From: Porphyromonadaceae bacterium UBA4702
Lineage (GTDB): Bacteria; Bacteroidota; Bacteroidia; Bacteroidales; Muribaculaceae
Direction: 5' to 3'
DNA: 12,899 nt
Assembly: GCA_002404675.1 (NCBI GenBank)
Contig: DHKE01000054.1
Coordinates: 1 to 12,899 of the forward strand
The notes beneath the pieces were generated by a model that was not told where the DNA came from, did no database searches, and saw nothing but the letters and a program-made list of their open reading frames with translations. The translations under genes were made by a program, and so were the position numbers. Below, piece by piece: positions 12,845-12,899 of the stretch. How positions within the stretch are numbered: the first letter of the stretch is position 1; the number at the start of each line of letters is the position of its first letter.

Positions 12845-12899
12845 TAAAGCAGGGACATTGCAGTGATGTTTGCGCAGCCAAGTAGGGACACGGCGTGCC

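Noticed and set aside
1..12899. CRISPR array, tRNA, rRNA, integrase or insertion-sequence transposase
   Set aside because: No regularly spaced repeats, no tRNA-like cloverleaf or GGTTCAAATCC-type arm, no rRNA sequence and no DDE or tyrosine-recombinase motifs were seen on either strand.

Overview
The window looks like a Bacteroidales chromosome. Several genes are preceded by a TTG, 19-21 bp, TAnnTTTG promoter, which is the Bacteroidetes sigma-factor pattern, and Shine-Dalgarno sites are mostly absent. Sampled lines of the core genes run near 60% G+C. Together with protein character this suggests a Muribaculaceae-like gut bacterium, but that placement is inference.

The left half (1 to about 6110) is accessory DNA. 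It opens with the 3' end of a phage-type Dam adenine methyltransferase. Facing it is an N-terminal stub of a phage tape-measure protein whose reading frame runs into the dam 3' end, so this is a prophage remnant with a deletion junction. A small two-helix membrane protein gene follows. Then comes a compact, lower-G+C restriction-modification operon (1095-4647): a cytosine-5 DNA methyltransferase, a predicted PD-(D/E)xK endonuclease with a DUF3883-like C-terminal domain, and a second cytosine-5 methyltransferase. The three genes overlap at both joints. The operon lies between two copies of a roughly 150-bp direct repeat (791-940 and 4674-4823) made of the 3' end of the small membrane gene plus adjoining DNA. 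This resembles insertion of a restriction-modification unit with a long target duplication. After the second copy comes a RhuM-family pseudogene (one frameshift, one in-frame TAG at a usually conserved Trp).

The right half (about 6120 to the end) is ordinary chromosome. It holds a secreted protein with a carboxypeptidase-regulatory-like domain, a gene-poor stretch (6981-7516), polA, and an LpxL/HtrB-type acyltransferase 4 nt after polA. A convergent terminator region, a lipoprotein gene on the minus strand, and an hxlR regulator/cupin pair follow.

The gene-poor stretch before polA contains a good minus-strand promoter followed by about 340 nt rich in complementary segments. These include a strong local hairpin, a long-range closing stem and a possible pseudoknot, so I propose an unassigned structured RNA there. 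In the hxlR/cupin intergenic region two consensus promoters point at each other across a perfect 19-bp palindrome, and a second related palindrome lies next to the cupin promoter. This looks like a compact autoregulated switch.
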